Of a stretch of DNA of 64,000 nucleotides, positions 8,616 through 17,742 are shown piece by piece. Numbering within the stretch: position 1 is the stretch's first letter; each line of letters starts with the position of its first letter. The stretch lies in contig NZ_JADQDN010000002.1 in the NCBI RefSeq assembly GCF_015694425.1, positions 372,001 through 436,000 of the forward strand, given 5' to 3'. Origin of the DNA: Microvirga terrestris. Lineage in GTDB: Bacteria; Pseudomonadota; Alphaproteobacteria; Rhizobiales; Beijerinckiaceae. The notes below the pieces were generated by a model. That model had not been told where the DNA came from. It saw only the letters and a list, made by a program, of their open reading frames with translations, and did no database searches. The translations under genes and the position numbers were made by a program.

Positions 8616-9008
8616 CTATTCCTCGGAACGACTCGCGGATTCGCGATCGCGCTCGTAGCGTCTCGTGAGGGGAAACGGCGGCAGCCAGGATTCGCGGCGA
8701 ACGGTCCAGAGTTCGTAGGTGGGCGTCAGTTGATAAGGAACATCGAGGGAGCCCAGATTCACTTCGATCTCGTCAGCGCTACGTGAGAAAACGGATGAGC
8801 CGCAGCGGGGACAGAAGAACCGCCCCGCATAGTCGCGTGTTTCGCCCTCGATCGTCAACGCATCCTGGGGGAAGATTGCAGATGCGTGAAAGAGCGCCCC
8901 ATGATGCTTGCGGCAGTCGAGGCAGTGACAGAGGCCCACCCGGTAGGGACGCCCTGACGCCACCAGTCGCACATTGCCACACAGGCAGCCGCCGGTGAAA
9001 CAGTCCAT
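8616..9008 (-). CDS. GFA-family (CENP-V/GFA domain) zinc protein
   Basis: A 130-residue protein with the complete cysteine pattern of the glutathione-dependent formaldehyde-activating (GFA) fold: GCLCGNV near the N-terminus, CHCLDCRKHHG at about 30-40, and FFCPRCGSS at about 68. These bind structural and catalytic zinc in Gfa, but most family members have no proven activity. The ATG at 9006-9008 is preferred to one three codons upstream because GGAGG abuts the latter and sits nine bases before the former. Confidence 0.85.
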   Translation of the reverse strand: MDCFTGGCLCGNVRLVASGRPYRVGLCHCLDCRKHHGALFHASAIFPQDALTIEGETRDYAGRFFCPRCGSSVFSRSADEIEVNLGSLDVPYQLTPTYELWTVRRESWLPPFPLTRRYERDRESASRSEE

Positions 9009-9150
9009 GCTGCGCATCCTCCGAAAACGAGCGGGTGGAATTTATCACAACTGTCAGCGCTGTCATGGCAATTGCCCAGGGCTTCCGCCCGGCTTTCCAA
9101 TCCCTTGCAGGCATGCCTAAGATGGATGCCCTAATAGGGAGGAAACAACA

Positions 9151-10350
9151 ATGAAGACGCGTTATGTTCTCAGCGCTCTGGCCGCCTTGGCCATGACAGG
9201 AGCCGCTCATGCGCAGATTTCGGTCAAGCTCGGGGTCTTGAATGACCGATCCGGCGTCTATTCTGACCTGACCGGCGAAGGCTCAGTGATTGCGGCCCGC
9301 ATGGCCGCCGAAGACTTCAAGGCCTCCGAGAAGGGCATCAAGGTCGACATCGTGGCGGCCGACCACCAGAACAAACCCGACATCGGCGCCGGCATCGCGC
9401 GGCAATGGTACGATCAGGAAGGCGTCGACGTGATCCTCGACGTTCCGACCTCCTCGGTGGCGCTCGCCGTGAACGGCATTGCCCGTGAGAAGAACAAGAT
9501 CCTGATCAATTCAGGCGGCGGCACTTCGGACCTGACTGGATCGCAATGCTCGCCAAACACCGTTCACTGGACCTACGACACCTGGGCGCTCGCGAACGGC
9601 ACCGGCGGCGCCATGGTGAAGCGCGGCGGCAACACCTGGTTCTTCGTCACGGCGGACTATGCCTTCGGCCACGCCCTCGAGCGTGACACCTCGGCCCTGG
9701 TGGCCAAGGCAGGCGGCAAGGTCGTCGGCACGGTTCGGCATCCCTTCCCGGGTCAGGACTTCGCATCCTTCCTGCTCCAGGCACAATCCTCTGGCGCCAA
9801 GGTGATCGGCCTTGCCAATGCGGGCGGCGACTTCACAAATGCGATGAAGCAAGCGGCGGAGTTCGGCATCGTCCAGGGCGGGCAGAGCCTCGCAGGGCTC
9901 CTCGTGTTCATTACCGACGTGCATTCGCTCGGCCTTCAGGTGGCACAAGGCCTCGTCATGACCGAAGCCTTCTACTGGGACCAGAACGACCAGACCCGCG
10001 CCTGGTCGAAGCGCTTCGCTGAGAAGAACGGCGGCAAGATGCCCACCATGGTCCATGCAGGCGTTTATGCCGGCGCGCTTCATTACCTCAAGGCCGTCGA
10101 GGCTCTGAAGGGCAAGGATACCGCGCAGGTGATGGCCAAGATGAAGGAGATGCCCACGGACGATCCGCTCTTCGGCAAGGGCATGATCCGTCAGGATGGC
10201 CGCAAGATCCACGACATGTATCTGTTCGAGGTCAAGAAGCCGGCCGAGTCCAAGGGACCTTGGGATCTCTATAAGCAGCTCGCCACAATCCCGGCCGATC
10301 AGGCCTTCCGGCCTCTCAACGAAGGCGGTTGCCCGCTCGTGAAGGGCTGA
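9151..10350 (+). CDS. Branched-chain amino-acid-type ABC substrate-binding protein
   Basis: A 399-residue periplasmic binding protein of the LivJ/type I fold. Residues 1-22 form a typical Sec signal (MKTRYVLSALAALAMTGAAHAQ) cut after AHA. The mature part begins with a strand and the LNDRSGVYSD segment, and later contains VTADYAFGHALERD and a C-terminal Cys. The strong ribosome site GGGAGGAAACA precedes the ATG. No permease or ATPase gene is nearby; an SDR and a second binding protein follow. Ligand unknown: family members bind amino acids, amides or aromatic acids. Confidence 0.9.
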   Translation: MKTRYVLSALAALAMTGAAHAQISVKLGVLNDRSGVYSDLTGEGSVIAARMAAEDFKASEKGIKVDIVAADHQNKPDIGAGIARQWYDQEGVDVILDVPTSSVALAVNGIAREKNKILINSGGGTSDLTGSQCSPNTVHWTYDTWALANGTGGAMVKRGGNTWFFVTADYAFGHALERDTSALVAKAGGKVVGTVRHPFPGQDFASFLLQAQSSGAKVIGLANAGGDFTNAMKQAAEFGIVQGGQSLAGLLVFITDVHSLGLQVAQGLVMTEAFYWDQNDQTRAWSKRFAEKNGGKMPTMVHAGVYAGALHYLKAVEALKGKDTAQVMAKMKEMPTDDPLFGKGMIRQDGRKIHDMYLFEVKKPAESKGPWDLYKQLATIPADQAFRPLNEGGCPLVKG

Positions 10351-10363
10351 TCGCCACGACAAC

Positions 10364-10398
10364 GACAGGGCCGGGTTCGTCCTGGCCTTGTCTCTTTT
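10364..10398 (+). terminator. Terminator after the first binding-protein gene
   Basis: GACAGGGCCGG (from 10364) pairs with CCTGGCCTTGTC across TTCGT, with two G-T pairs. It is followed by TCTCTTTT. It begins 14 bases after the stop codon and probably separates the binding protein from the downstream SDR gene. Confidence 0.75.
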
Positions 10399-10425
10399 AT
10401 GGTGAAGAGACGGAAAGAACCTGCC

Positions 10426-11202
10426 ATGGATTTGGACATTCAAGGTTTGCGCGTTCTCGTGACGGCGGGCGCCGGCGGCATTGGCCTGGAGATTGCCAGA
10501 AGCTTCGTCCGCGAGGGCGCGAAGGTGCATGTCTGCGATGTTGACGACGCAGCGCTTGCCTCCCTGGCAGCGAACGATCCCGATGTCACCCGCTCGCGTG
10601 CGGACGTTGCGAACCGCCAGGATGTGAGCCGCCTTTTCGACGAGGCTCTCCACGTTCTGGGCGGCCTCGATGTTCTCGTCAACAATGCAGGCATCGCCGG
10701 CCCGACCGCGCGGGTGGACGAGGTCGATCCCGAGGATTGGGACCGAACGCTTGCGATCAACATCACAGGGCAGTTCAATTGCGCCCGCTTGGCGGTCCCG
10801 CATCTGCGCGAGAGCAGCAATGCCTCCATCGTCAATCTCTCGTCTGCGGCAGGGCGTTTCGGCTTTCCGCTTCGCTCCCCCTACTCCGCTGCGAAATGGG
10901 CAGCGGTGGGCTTTACGAAGACGCTTGCCATGGAGCTGGGACCGCTCGGGATCCGCGTCAACGCGATCCTTCCGGGTGTGGTGGAAGGCGAGCGGATCCG
11001 CCGCGTGATCGGCAGCAAGGCTGAAGCTCGCGGGGTCAGCTACGAGGAAATGGAGAGCGAGTTCCTCCGGCACGTTTCCTTGGGAACCGCCGTCACCCCG
11101 CAGCAGATTGCCGATCAGATCGTGTTCCTGTGCTCGCCGCGCGGGCGAACGATCTCGGGTCAGGCTATTGCCATCGACGGGGATACCCAGTCCCTCGCGT
11201 GA
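10426..11202 (+). CDS. Short-chain dehydrogenase/reductase
   Basis: A 258-residue NAD(P)-dependent oxidoreductase of the classical SDR family. The cofactor motif is TAGAGGIG (the usual TGxxxGIG with Ala in position two). NNAG, the catalytic Ser in LSSAAG, and the YSAAK catalytic pair are present, followed by a C-terminal GQAIAIDGD segment typical of the family. The Asp after beta-2 (HVCDVDD) suggests NAD rather than NADP. The start at 10426 is chosen because GGAAAG lies eight bases before it. It is flanked by two orphan binding proteins; the substrate is unknown. Confidence 0.9.
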   Translation: MDLDIQGLRVLVTAGAGGIGLEIARSFVREGAKVHVCDVDDAALASLAANDPDVTRSRADVANRQDVSRLFDEALHVLGGLDVLVNNAGIAGPTARVDEVDPEDWDRTLAINITGQFNCARLAVPHLRESSNASIVNLSSAAGRFGFPLRSPYSAAKWAAVGFTKTLAMELGPLGIRVNAILPGVVEGERIRRVIGSKAEARGVSYEEMESEFLRHVSLGTAVTPQQIADQIVFLCSPRGRTISGQAIAIDGDTQSLA

Positions 11203-11324
11203 CAGGGACAGGACCGGAGATGTTCGATTCGTCCAATCTCCTGCTTGCTTTATCCATTGGCCGCCCGTGTATCCTTGTTCATCCTGTGCCATAAGACAGC
11301 AAGAAGAACCAGGGAGGACCAACG

Positions 11325-12497
11325 ATGCACCGCAGAACGCTTATCCTGGCCGCAGGCGCCGCCGCGCTCGTGACCGCCATATCGGGCGCGCAGGCGCAGG
11401 AGACGATCAAGGTCGGCCTGATCCTGCCGCTGACCGGTCCCTTCACGGCCATCGGGCGCCAAGTCGAAATGGGCGCCAGGCTCTACATGCAGCAGAAGGG
11501 CAATACGGTCTCGGGCAAGACCCTCGAGTTGCTCGTCAAGGACGATGGCGGCGTGGCGGACGCGACGAAGCGGACGGCCCAGGATCTCATCGTCAACGAG
11601 AAGGTCAACGTGCTCGCGGGCTTCGGCCTCACCCCGCTGGCGCTTGCCACAGCGCCGCTTGCCACGCAGGCCAAAGTTCCCCAAGTCGTCATGGCGGCGG
11701 GCACGGCGACGATCACGGAGGCCTCGCCGTTCATCACGCGCACCAGCTTCACCCTGCCTCAGGCGACCGAGCCGATGGCGGATTGGGCCGCCAAGAACGG
11801 CATCAAGAAAGTTGTGACGCTCGTCTCGGATTACGGTCCGGGCATCGATTCCGAGAAAGCCTTCTCGGGTGTGTTCACCAAGGCCGGGGGCCAGGTGGAG
11901 AACCTGCGGGTGCCGCTGGCGAACCCAGACTTCTCGCCCTTCCTGCAGAAGGTGGCCGACGCTAAGCCCGACGCGCTCTTCGTCTTCGTGCCCGCAGGCC
12001 AGGGCGCGCAGTTCATGAAGCAGTTCGTGGAGCGCGGCTTCGACAAGAGCGGTATCAAGCTCATTGGACCTGGCGACGTGACGGACGACGAAGTGCTCAA
12101 CGGCATGGGCGATGCAGCCTTAGGGGCCATCACCACTCACCACTACTCAGTCGCGCATGACAGCCCTGAGAACAAGGCGTTCGTGGAAGCCTTCAAGAAG
12201 GCGAACCCGAACATGCGCCCGAACTTCATGGCGGTAGGCGGCTATGATGGCATGCACCTGATCTACGAAGGCCTGAAGAAGACCAACGGCCAAGGCGGTC
12301 AGGCGCTGATCGATGCCATGAAGGGCATGAGCTGGACCAGCCCGCGCGGGCCTGTCTCGATCGACCCGCAGACCCGCGACATCGTGCAGAACATCTATGT
12401 GCGGAAAGTGGAGCGCAAGGACGGGGAGCTCTACAATGTGGAGTTCGCCACGATCCCGAACGTCAAGGATCCGGTCAAAGCCGCCAAGGCTAACTGA
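11325..12497 (+). CDS. Branched-chain amino-acid-type ABC substrate-binding protein (second)
   Basis: A 390-residue type I periplasmic binding protein with a signal peptide ending GAQAQ at about 25. The mature protein begins ETIKVGLILPLTGPF, the classic LivJ/AmiC opening. VSDYGPGIDSE and FVPAGQGAQFMKQ follow. AGGGAGGACCAACG precedes the ATG. It is clearly diverged from the protein at 9151, so this is not a recent duplication. No transporter membrane genes lie in reach, so it must share a permease encoded elsewhere or serve as a sensor. Confidence 0.9.
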   Translation: MHRRTLILAAGAAALVTAISGAQAQETIKVGLILPLTGPFTAIGRQVEMGARLYMQQKGNTVSGKTLELLVKDDGGVADATKRTAQDLIVNEKVNVLAGFGLTPLALATAPLATQAKVPQVVMAAGTATITEASPFITRTSFTLPQATEPMADWAAKNGIKKVVTLVSDYGPGIDSEKAFSGVFTKAGGQVENLRVPLANPDFSPFLQKVADAKPDALFVFVPAGQGAQFMKQFVERGFDKSGIKLIGPGDVTDDEVLNGMGDAALGAITTHHYSVAHDSPENKAFVEAFKKANPNMRPNFMAVGGYDGMHLIYEGLKKTNGQGGQALIDAMKGMSWTSPRGPVSIDPQTRDIVQNIYVRKVERKDGELYNVEFATIPNVKDPVKAAKAN

Positions 12498-12506
12498 TCA
12501 CAACAG

Positions 12507-12535
12507 GAAGCGCCGCATCTGTTGCGGCGCTTCTC
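12507..12535 (+). terminator. Terminator after the second binding-protein gene
   Basis: GAAGCGCCGC (12507-12516) pairs perfectly with GCGGCGCTTC (12524-12533) around a seven-base loop, followed by TCTCG. The T-run is weak, but the stem is strong and lies ten bases past the stop. It also sits between converging genes and could act on both strands. Confidence 0.65.
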
Positions 12536-12561
12536 GCATAGGTCCTCATAAGATCGCAGCT

Positions 12562-14382
12562 TCAGGTGAGCGGCGCATCCACGATGCACACGACGCCGGT
12601 GGCCGGGAATACGATCTGGGCCGTGCCATCAAGGTCCTGTGACAGGCTTCGCTCGATCAGCCGCGATCCGAAGCCCCGCCGCAACGGCGACCGCACAGTG
12701 GGGCCTCCGCTTTCCTCCCACTTGAGATGCAAGCGTGGCCCGCTCTCGCCTTGTTGCACGCCCCAGGCAATCCTGATCACCCCCGCCTCGTTGGACAAAG
12801 CTCCGTACTTGACCGCATTGGTGGCCAGTTCCTGCAGCGCCATGGCGAGCGCCAGGGCCATGCGCGGGGGCACGCGGACCCTTGCGCCTTCAAGATGCAG
12901 GCGATCCTCGCCACGGCTCGAATAGGGCGCCACGGCCTGTTCGACGATGTCATACAGGTCCGCGCTTTCCCAGTTCTCGCGGGTGAGAACGTCATGGGCG
13001 CGGGACAGGGCGAACAGGCGGGCTTCCAGCGCCTCCTTGGCCTGCGCGGTCGAGTTCGCATTGCGCAGCGTCTGCGATGCCACGGACTGCACGGTGGCCA
13101 GGGTGTTCTTCACCCGATGGTTCAGCTCGTTGATGAGAAGCTGCTGATGCTCCTCGGCGATCCGGCGGTCATGGATGTCGATGGAAACGCCGAACCAGCG
13201 CACAATCTCACCGGTCCGTGGATCGCAATAGGGCTCTGCGCGCACGAGAAACCAGCGATACTCCCCGGCCTTCGAGCGGATTCGATGCTCGACCTCGAAG
13301 ATGCTCTGGTTTCGACGAGCATCCTCGAAAGCGTGCATCGTGGCGGCCTGATCATCGGAATGAACGAAGTCCGAAGCGACTTGGGTCGCACTGTCAGGCT
13401 TCTCGGTCGCGCCGGTGTATTCGAACCATTGACGGTTGAAGAACTCGGTCTTTCCTTCGGCGTCGGTGACCCAGACGATCTGCGGCACTGCATCGGCCAT
13501 GAGCCGCAGGCGCTCCTCGCTCTCCCGCAGACGCTCCTCGGCCTCTACCTGCTCGGTGACGTCGCCGTAAAATACCGCCAAGCCCTCGCCAACCGGGTAG
13601 GCGTGCATGGCGATCCAGCTCACCCGCCCGTGAGGCCAGGCATAGCGGTGTTTCATTTGGACAGGCGTCCCGGTCGCCATGGCCTGCCTGAACATCTCGC
13701 CAAGAGCCGGATCGGCATCCGGGTGGGCCTCCCAATGAGTCTTGCCGATTACCTCCTGTCGAGGCCGACCTTCGAGGCGCAGCGCTTCCGCATTCATGTC
13801 GATGATGCGGAAATCCCGATCCATGAGCGCTAGGCTTTCTCCCATGCCGTCGAGCACCCCGCGCAGGCGGGTTTCGCTGTCGCGCAGGGCGGCCTCCATG
13901 GTGATCCGATCGGTGGTCTCCACCACGATGGCCAGCACGCCCCCGGGCTGACCGCTTTCATCGATCACAGGGCTGTAGTCGAGGTTCATCCACACCTGCT
14001 CGGGCACGCCCTTGCGGTAGAGGGTCAACTCCTGATCCCGGAACGACAGGGTACCGCCCGCCATGCCGACCTTCATGACATGGGCGTTGAAATCGGCGAC
14101 CTCCGGCCAGCCCTCCAGCACGTTCGACCCGAGAAGCCGCGGGTGGCGCCCTGCGGCGAAGACCGAGTAGGGATCGTTGTAGATCATCACCCCATGCCCG
14201 CCCCACAGCAGAACCATCGGGATCGGGGAACGAAGCATCAGGCCGACGGTCGTCCTCAGGCTCTGTGGCCAGTCCGAAATTGCCCCGATAGGCGTGCTGG
14301 CCCAGTCGTAATGGCGGATCAGCGCGCCCGTCTCGCCGCCATCCCGGAGGAAATCGGGGTGATGCGGGGTTCTAATGTCCAT
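12562..14382 (-). CDS. PAS-domain HWE-type sensor histidine kinase
   Basis: A 606-residue soluble kinase. Three PAS-like regions can be made out: about 25-150, 165-285 (LMDRDFRIIDMN) and 290-405 (FFNRQWFEYTGAT). The HWE kinase core follows, with phosphoacceptor His422 in NHRVKNTLATVQS and an N-box ELATNAVKYGAL at about 518-529. A WEE motif and GFGSRLIERS come near the end. The N-box residue before ELATN is Gln517, where this family usually has His. No membrane segment is seen, so it probably senses a cytoplasmic signal such as light, redox or a ligand. A GTG 16 codons upstream is an alternative start. No response regulator is adjacent. Confidence 0.9.
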   Translation of the reverse strand: MDIRTPHHPDFLRDGGETGALIRHYDWASTPIGAISDWPQSLRTTVGLMLRSPIPMVLLWGGHGVMIYNDPYSVFAAGRHPRLLGSNVLEGWPEVADFNAHVMKVGMAGGTLSFRDQELTLYRKGVPEQVWMNLDYSPVIDESGQPGGVLAIVVETTDRITMEAALRDSETRLRGVLDGMGESLALMDRDFRIIDMNAEALRLEGRPRQEVIGKTHWEAHPDADPALGEMFRQAMATGTPVQMKHRYAWPHGRVSWIAMHAYPVGEGLAVFYGDVTEQVEAEERLRESEERLRLMADAVPQIVWVTDAEGKTEFFNRQWFEYTGATEKPDSATQVASDFVHSDDQAATMHAFEDARRNQSIFEVEHRIRSKAGEYRWFLVRAEPYCDPRTGEIVRWFGVSIDIHDRRIAEEHQQLLINELNHRVKNTLATVQSVASQTLRNANSTAQAKEALEARLFALSRAHDVLTRENWESADLYDIVEQAVAPYSSRGEDRLHLEGARVRVPPRMALALAMALQELATNAVKYGALSNEAGVIRIAWGVQQGESGPRLHLKWEESGGPTVRSPLRRGFGSRLIERSLSQDLDGTAQIVFPATGVVCIVDAPLT

Positions 14383-14732
14383 CACCCCGACCTTTCGTCC
14401 GAACAGCCTCGGTCCGGAGGATGCGTCCACCCGCCAGGGAAACCTCCTGCAGCTCAGCTTGGCTGAGTCCGCAATGAGCTGAAAGCCCCGCTCCTACGTA
14501 GATTGGGGTTGGAAGCCCTGGAATGACACACACATCCAGAACGGGTCGAAAAGGCATGGGCACTGTCTGGCTTGGAATGGCGACGCTTTGATGTTTTGTA
14601 GCGTCCTCATCGCCGGCGGCAATGGGGCCAGCGGCATGGCCTTGACGCAGGCGCCGTTGCGCGCCCGGCAGGCGCAGAGCCGTGCCGGAGATTCATGCCC
14701 TTAGCGGGCGCGGGATCGCAGGGCTTTTGGCC
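14383..14732. other. Gap between the HWE kinase and an HhH-protein gene
   Basis: These 350 bases upstream of the kinase start hold no convincing gene. The region contains the downstream end of the HhH-protein transcript and the kinase promoter. No strong hairpin with a T-run was seen. Confidence 0.4.
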
Positions 14733-15404
14733 CTACCGCACGGTGACCTGACCTTTGATCTTCTCAAAGACCGTGCGACGCACAATCTTCCTCTTCACAA
14801 GATCGTCAACGGATCTGTAAGGCCGGTGCTTGATGATGGCGCGACCGAGGGCGCCTGCGCCCTTCAAGGAATTCAGTTGCTCGACAGAGGCCCGATTGAG
14901 ATCGACCAGATCAGCGACCGGGCCCAGAGGGGAAGCGGGCACCGCGAGGCTCGCATGTTTGGCCACGGCACCCGTCATGTCGATATCGGCGGGAGGGGCT
15001 GACACCGTTGACTCCAGAGCAGCGGAAGCCTGTTCGCCGGCGAGCGGCAACAGATCGGTTGCCATGGGAGCAGAGACAATGTCCTGCGGGCCGGACGCGG
15101 GCAAGTAGGAAGCCTCCACTCGTGAGCTTGAGGTCGCCATGGAGGTGGCAGGATCCGCATCGGCCACCTGCACGCGTTCGTCCCGATGCGGCACTTCCAC
15201 CAGCTGCTTCTCGCCTGCCAGGATCTGCGGCGGCGCGGCGGTAATCATGCCGCCCGCGGGGGCACTGGTACCGGCGGAGAGCCACAAGGCCAGCGATCCG
15301 CCAGCCATCAGGCCAGCCACAAGGAGAATGCGCAACGCTTGAAAGGCTGCGTTGTCGTGCTGTTCGTGGGGATGACGGGTTCGTGACAAATTGCCAATCT
15401 GCAT
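14733..15404 (-). CDS. Membrane-anchored helix-hairpin-helix protein
   Basis: A 223-residue protein with a short basic cytoplasmic N-terminus, one membrane segment at about 24-45, a long Ala/Ser/Pro-rich low-complexity linker, and a C-terminal HhH module (about 165-223). The module contains VDLNRASVEQLNSLKGAGA, as in ComEA, then RPYRSVDDLVKRKIV. Such modules bind DNA non-specifically in ComEA, but many short anchored versions in Rhizobiales have no known role. The topology would put the HhH in the periplasm. No competence genes are nearby, so a DNA-uptake role is only a possibility. Confidence 0.75.
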   Translation of the reverse strand: MQIGNLSRTRHPHEQHDNAAFQALRILLVAGLMAGGSLALWLSAGTSAPAGGMITAAPPQILAGEKQLVEVPHRDERVQVADADPATSMATSSSRVEASYLPASGPQDIVSAPMATDLLPLAGEQASAALESTVSAPPADIDMTGAVAKHASLAVPASPLGPVADLVDLNRASVEQLNSLKGAGALGRAIIKHRPYRSVDDLVKRKIVRRTVFEKIKGQVTVR

Positions 15405-15453
15405 GGGGTCCTCACACCTTTACTCGTGGTGGATGCTCCACTCTTGATGAGCG

Positions 15454-15489
15454 TGCATGCGGCAATCGGGGTTCGTCTCGCCGCATGCA
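15454..15489. repeat. Strong hairpin between HhH and DUF5996 genes
   Basis: TGCATGCGGC (15454-15463) pairs perfectly with GCCGCATGCA (15480-15489) around a 16-base loop. It lies upstream of the HhH gene and downstream of the DUF5996 gene, both on the minus strand. It could terminate the latter, though no T-run follows. Confidence 0.45.
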
Positions 15490-15634
15490 ATGCTAGGGCT
15501 AGAGGCGGGTTGTGGCGCAGACGTGGCAATCTCGCCGAATCTGATCGGATCAACGGCAATTACAGGATAGGTGCAGGATTTTCTGCAGGACGTCACCCTT
15601 TCGGGCAACGTCATCACCTTTCGAAGCGATGTCC

Positions 15635-16570
15635 TCAGACATTGCGCACACGTGCGGGTGCGCCTAAGGCACATTCGAGGATAGCCCGGTCCCAACGTCC
15701 TGAATCCGCTGCCGCTGCGTAGGTGGAAGTCAGGAAATCGAGCAGCATCGCATCGGGATTGGGCGCTTGCCGCAGAACATCGTAGCGCAGGATGAACTCA
15801 CCAAGAGCAGGATCGAACTCCGCGCCCGCCGGTAGTGCCGCATCGCGAAAACCCGGCGGCTCGGGGTATGCGTAAGAATAGAAAGCGGCCTGAGGATAAG
15901 CATCGCTGCCGGGCCAGAATCCCGCACTTGAAACCTCGTGGGAATAGGCCTCACGGGTAACCGCGTCCGGCAGGCCGGGCACCCCACCGGGGTGATGCGG
16001 CGCCTCGCGGCCGGAAAAGCGCGTGACCGCAAGATCGAAGCTGCCCCAGAAGAAGTGCACCGGCGAGACCTTGCCCAGGAAACCGCTGCGGAACAGCTTG
16101 AACACCTTGTCGGCCTGCACCAGCACGCGCCAGAAGCGATGAGCGGCATCGGCATCATAGGACGCATGTTCGTGATCTTCCGAGAAGCGGACGGGATTTT
16201 GCACCTCATTCGGCATCTCGTTGATCGAGACCCTGATGCCGATATCGTTCAGAAGGTTGGCAAGATCTGCGTAGAACGCCGCGACGCTCTGCGGCCGCAG
16301 CGGCAGCATGCGCTCGTCACCGCGGCTGGTGCGCACGAGGAGGCGATGAGCGATGAAGTCGAACTCGATCTCCAGGATCTCGCGGCCGACAGGCATGGGC
16401 GAGGTGCTCAGGCCCCGTGCGGAGACGTAGAGCGGCACGTGCCAACCGTGATTGAGCCAGGGTGTAAGCGCGAGCCGGATCTTGCCAACGATCTGCGTCC
16501 AGAGCTGCAGGGTCGCGGCCGTGTCACGCCAGGCAGGATAGGAGAGTTCAGGCCAGCTGCCGTCATCCAT
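15635..16570 (-). CDS. DUF5996 family protein
   Basis: A 311-residue soluble protein that I recognise as DUF5996 from its opening (WPELSYPAWRDTAATLQLW) and from the HFFWGSFDLAVTRFSGR segment in the middle. The protein is rich in Trp, Phe and Tyr. No catalytic motif is known for the family. GGAGG precedes the ATG by six bases. Upstream on the same strand is minE, separated by a strong hairpin, so it is probably a separate transcript. Function unknown. Confidence 0.8.
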   Translation of the reverse strand: MDDGSWPELSYPAWRDTAATLQLWTQIVGKIRLALTPWLNHGWHVPLYVSARGLSTSPMPVGREILEIEFDFIAHRLLVRTSRGDERMLPLRPQSVAAFYADLANLLNDIGIRVSINEMPNEVQNPVRFSEDHEHASYDADAAHRFWRVLVQADKVFKLFRSGFLGKVSPVHFFWGSFDLAVTRFSGREAPHHPGGVPGLPDAVTREAYSHEVSSAGFWPGSDAYPQAAFYSYAYPEPPGFRDAALPAGAEFDPALGEFILRYDVLRQAPNPDAMLLDFLTSTYAAAADSGRWDRAILECALGAPARVRNV

Positions 16571-16619
16571 AAAACACCTCCGGGCCGAGCGGGATCGTGG
16601 ATGAGGACTATAACCGGAA

Positions 16620-16650
16620 GATCGCAGGCTGGACAGGGCAGCCTGCGATC
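16620..16650 (-). terminator. Hairpin terminator after minDE
   Basis: GATCGCAGGCT (16620-16630) pairs perfectly with AGCCTGCGATC (16640-16650) around a nine-base loop. It lies eight bases past the minE stop. On the minus strand no T-run follows, so termination may be partial. Confidence 0.55.
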
Positions 16651-16657
16651 AGAGCAT

Positions 16658-16936
16658 TCAGGCAGCCGGGCGCAAACCTGTGAGGGTCGCCGGGATCTCG
16701 ATGTCGACCTCCAGGGTCGACACGGAGGCACCACGATCCATCTTGATCTGCACCTTGTCCTGCGGCACTGCCAAGTGCTTGGCGATCACCGCCATGATCT
16801 CCTCGCGCAGGATCGCCACGAGATCGGACTCGCCGCCTCCGACGATGGTGCGCTCATGCGCCAGCAGGACCTGAAGACGCTCGCGGGCCACCGGAGCAGA
16901 GGTGGTGTTCTTCTTGAAGAAGTTGAACAGGTTCAT
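16658..16936 (-). CDS. minE: Cell division topological specificity factor MinE
   Basis: A 92-residue MinE. It stimulates the MinD ATPase at the membrane and drives Min oscillation. The N-terminal [10 protein letters not shown] membrane-targeting segment, the [12 protein letters not shown] contact helix and the C-terminal dimerisation domain are in order. The length matches E. coli (88). Its first codons overlap the last codons of minD by four bases (ATGA), so the two are translationally coupled. Confidence 0.96.
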   Translation of the reverse strand: MNLFNFFKKNTTSAPVARERLQVLLAHERTIVGGGESDLVAILREEIMAVIAKHLAVPQDKVQIKMDRGASVSTLEVDIEIPATLTGLRPAA

Positions 16937-17742
16937 GCGGCCCTCCTGGCGAACAACTTGCTGAGCAGACCACGCTGCTTCTGCACCTCGACGATGGTTT
17001 CGCCCTGCAGCTTGCGCACGGCTTCGAGATAAGCGCGCGCCGGCGCGGAGTTCGGGCTGCCGAGCGTTACCGGTGCGCCAAGGTTGGAGGAGCGCAGCAC
17101 TTCGGTGCTTTCAGGAATGATGGCGAGAAGCGGGATCGATAGAATGTCGAGCACGTCCTCGACTTTCAGGATCTCGCCGCGCTGTGCGCGGGCCGCGTCA
17201 TAGCGGGTGAGAAGGAGATGCTTCTCCACCTGCTCGCCGTTCTCCGCTTTCAGCGTCTTGGAATCGAGCATGCCGATGATGCGGTCGGAATCGCGGATGG
17301 AGGAAACTTCCGGATTGGTCACGACGACGGCGACATCCGCATGGCGCATGGCGAGCGTTGCGCCGCGCTCGATGCCGGCCGGGCTGTCGCAGATGATCCA
17401 GTCGAATTTTTCACGCAGGTCTTCGATGACGCGGGCAACGCCCTCGTCGGTGAGGTTGTCCTTGTCGCGGGTCTGGGAGGCCGGCAGCAGATGCAGGGTT
17501 TCCACGCGCTTGTCGCGGATCAGCGCCTTGTCGATCGTCGCATCGCCCTTGATGACGTTGATCAGATCATACACCACCCGCCGCTCGGCGCCCATGATCA
17601 GATCGAGATTGCGCAGACCGACATCGAAATCGATCATCGCCACCTTCTGTCCCGACTGGGCCAGCGCCGCGCCCAGGGCCGCTGTGGAAGTCGTCTTGCC
17701 GACCCCTCCCTTGCCCGATGTCACCACAAGAACTTTCGCCAT
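16933..17742 (-). CDS. minD: Septum-site-determining ATPase MinD
   Basis: A 269-residue ParA/MinD-type ATPase that positions the division septum. The deviant Walker [10 protein letters not shown] is at 10-18, [10 protein letters not shown] at about 38-47 and the DSPAGIE Walker B region near 119. The C-terminal amphipathic membrane helix (LLSKLFARR) is present. GGAGAACCAAGG precedes the ATG. In most Alphaproteobacteria with Min proteins, minC lies directly upstream; here that position holds 276 bases without a recognisable minC, so MinC must be encoded elsewhere or be absent. Confidence 0.96.
   Translation of the reverse strand: MAKVLVVTSGKGGVGKTTSTAALGAALAQSGQKVAMIDFDVGLRNLDLIMGAERRVVYDLINVIKGDATIDKALIRDKRVETLHLLPASQTRDKDNLTDEGVARVIEDLREKFDWIICDSPAGIERGATLAMRHADVAVVVTNPEVSSIRDSDRIIGMLDSKTLKAENGEQVEKHLLLTRYDAARAQRGEILKVEDVLDILSIPLLAIIPESTEVLRSSNLGAPVTLGSPNSAPARAYLEAVRKLQGETIVEVQKQRGLLSKLFARRAA

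Noticed and set aside
9511..11322. A 603-codon minus-strand frame opposite the binding protein and SDR genes
   Set aside because: It overlaps two confidently identified genes and its translation shows no family or normal composition. It results from third-position GC bias.
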